Source of the DNA: an uncultured Pelagibacteraceae bacterium
Lineage (GTDB): Bacteria; Pseudomonadota; Alphaproteobacteria; Pelagibacterales; Pelagibacteraceae
NCBI GenBank assembly: GCA_902569785.1
Contig: CACFVO010000001.1
Location: 179,971 to 220,815, forward strand
Length of the DNA stretch: 40,845 bases
Direction: 5' to 3'
Part shown: positions 40,685-40,845 of the stretch, piece after piece
How the letters are laid out: each line of letters begins with the position of its first letter
Position numbering within the stretch: the first letter of the stretch is position 1
Position numbers and translations under genes: made by a program
The notes under the pieces: model-generated
The model's input: only the letters and a program-made list of their open reading frames with translations
Told to the model about the DNA's origin: nothing
Databases searched by the model: none

Positions 40685-40845
40685 AAATATTTTGTAACAA
40701 CTTTATCAAAATCTTTAAAATCATTAATTAATTCGTCGTGTTTGATTTCATCAGTTGATTTTTCTGTGTAGCCACCTTTTACCAAAACAAAAGGAACATT
40801 TGCATTTTCAGCAGATTTTCCATCAACTTCACTATCACCAACCAT
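40681..40845 (-). CDS. gph: HAD-superfamily phosphatase, C-terminal end only (phosphoglycolate phosphatase-like)
   Basis: 54 residues visible before the stop at 40681; the 5' part lies beyond the window. MVGDSEVDGKSAENANVPF is HAD motif IV with its acidic pair, followed by VLVKGGYTEKS as in phosphoglycolate phosphatases. The ATG at the window edge is an internal Met, not the start. Overlaps the LysE gene by 4 bases. Family safe, exact substrate not. Confidence 0.8.
   Translation of the reverse strand: MVGDSEVDGKSAENANVPFVLVKGGYTEKSTDEIKHDELINDFKDFDKVVTKYL

Noticed and set aside
1-40845. CRISPR array, insertion sequence, integrase or phage genes
   Set aside because: No regularly spaced repeats, transposase or integrase motifs were found in either strand.

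Overview
The window looks like a piece of a streamlined marine alphaproteobacterial chromosome of the SAR11 / Candidatus Pelagibacter type. The basis is very AT-rich coding sequence, lysine- and isoleucine-rich proteins, almost no intergenic DNA (largest gap about 186 bases), many 1-4 base gene overlaps, and gene types typical of that clade. The assignment is by style and recognised families, not by a database match. There is one tRNA gene, no rRNA, no CRISPR array and no recognisable transposase or phage gene.

Layout. (1) 1-2402: 3' part of an omega-amino-acid:pyruvate aminotransferase directly joined to alanine dehydrogenase, a pair that releases ammonium from amines and regenerates pyruvate. 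(2) 2501-2877: a small membrane protein and a CAU-anticodon tRNA. (3) 2887-9629: a surface-glycan island (DegT aminotransferase, methyltransferase-like protein, DUF4422 protein, RmlC-, RmlD- and RmlB-like enzymes, GT2, extended SDR) with mixed strands, next to the tRNA. (4) 9626-15706: apt diverging from mtnP, an SGNH hydrolase, mtnA, a class II aldolase, a fused AdoMet decarboxylase-spermidine synthase and a nitrilase-family amidase. This reads as one module: spermidine synthesis makes methylthioadenosine (MTA), MtnP and MtnA process it, Apt recovers adenine, and the aldolase could return DHAP. (5) 15703-18162: DUF6165 protein, GT9 and a frameshifted GT4, a second surface-glycan locus. (6) 18162-25761: thioredoxin-fold protein, gamma-carbonic anhydrase-like protein, PNPOx-like protein, 3-hydroxyisobutyrate dehydrogenase family protein, MFS transporter, rpoZ, dusA, TauE/SafE exporter and phosphomannomutase/phosphoglucomutase. 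(7) 25825-28895: nrdA-nrdB class Ia ribonucleotide reductase behind a promoter and two candidate NrdR boxes spaced 31 bases. (8) 28955-35429: EutA-like Asp/Glu-racemase-fold protein, DoeA/EutD-like metal-independent M24 hydrolase and a four-gene COG0687-type ABC importer, probably an uptake-and-hydrolysis unit for an ectoine-like cyclic compound. (9) 35432-40048, minus strand: prpB (frameshifted), prpC, argE, a secreted HExxH metallopeptidase and a membrane-anchored cyclophilin. (10) 40085-40845: LysE exporter and the C-terminal end of a HAD phosphatase.

Most notable: the SpeD-SpeE fusion inside an MTA-recycling operon; the EutA/DoeA-like pair tied to a Pot-type importer whose PotB carries a large extracytoplasmic insert and whose binding-protein gene is bracketed by its own promoter, a palindrome and a terminator; and two otherwise normal genes (GT4 and prpB) each broken by one extra base in an A/T homopolymer, which could be decay, transcriptional slippage or sequencing error.
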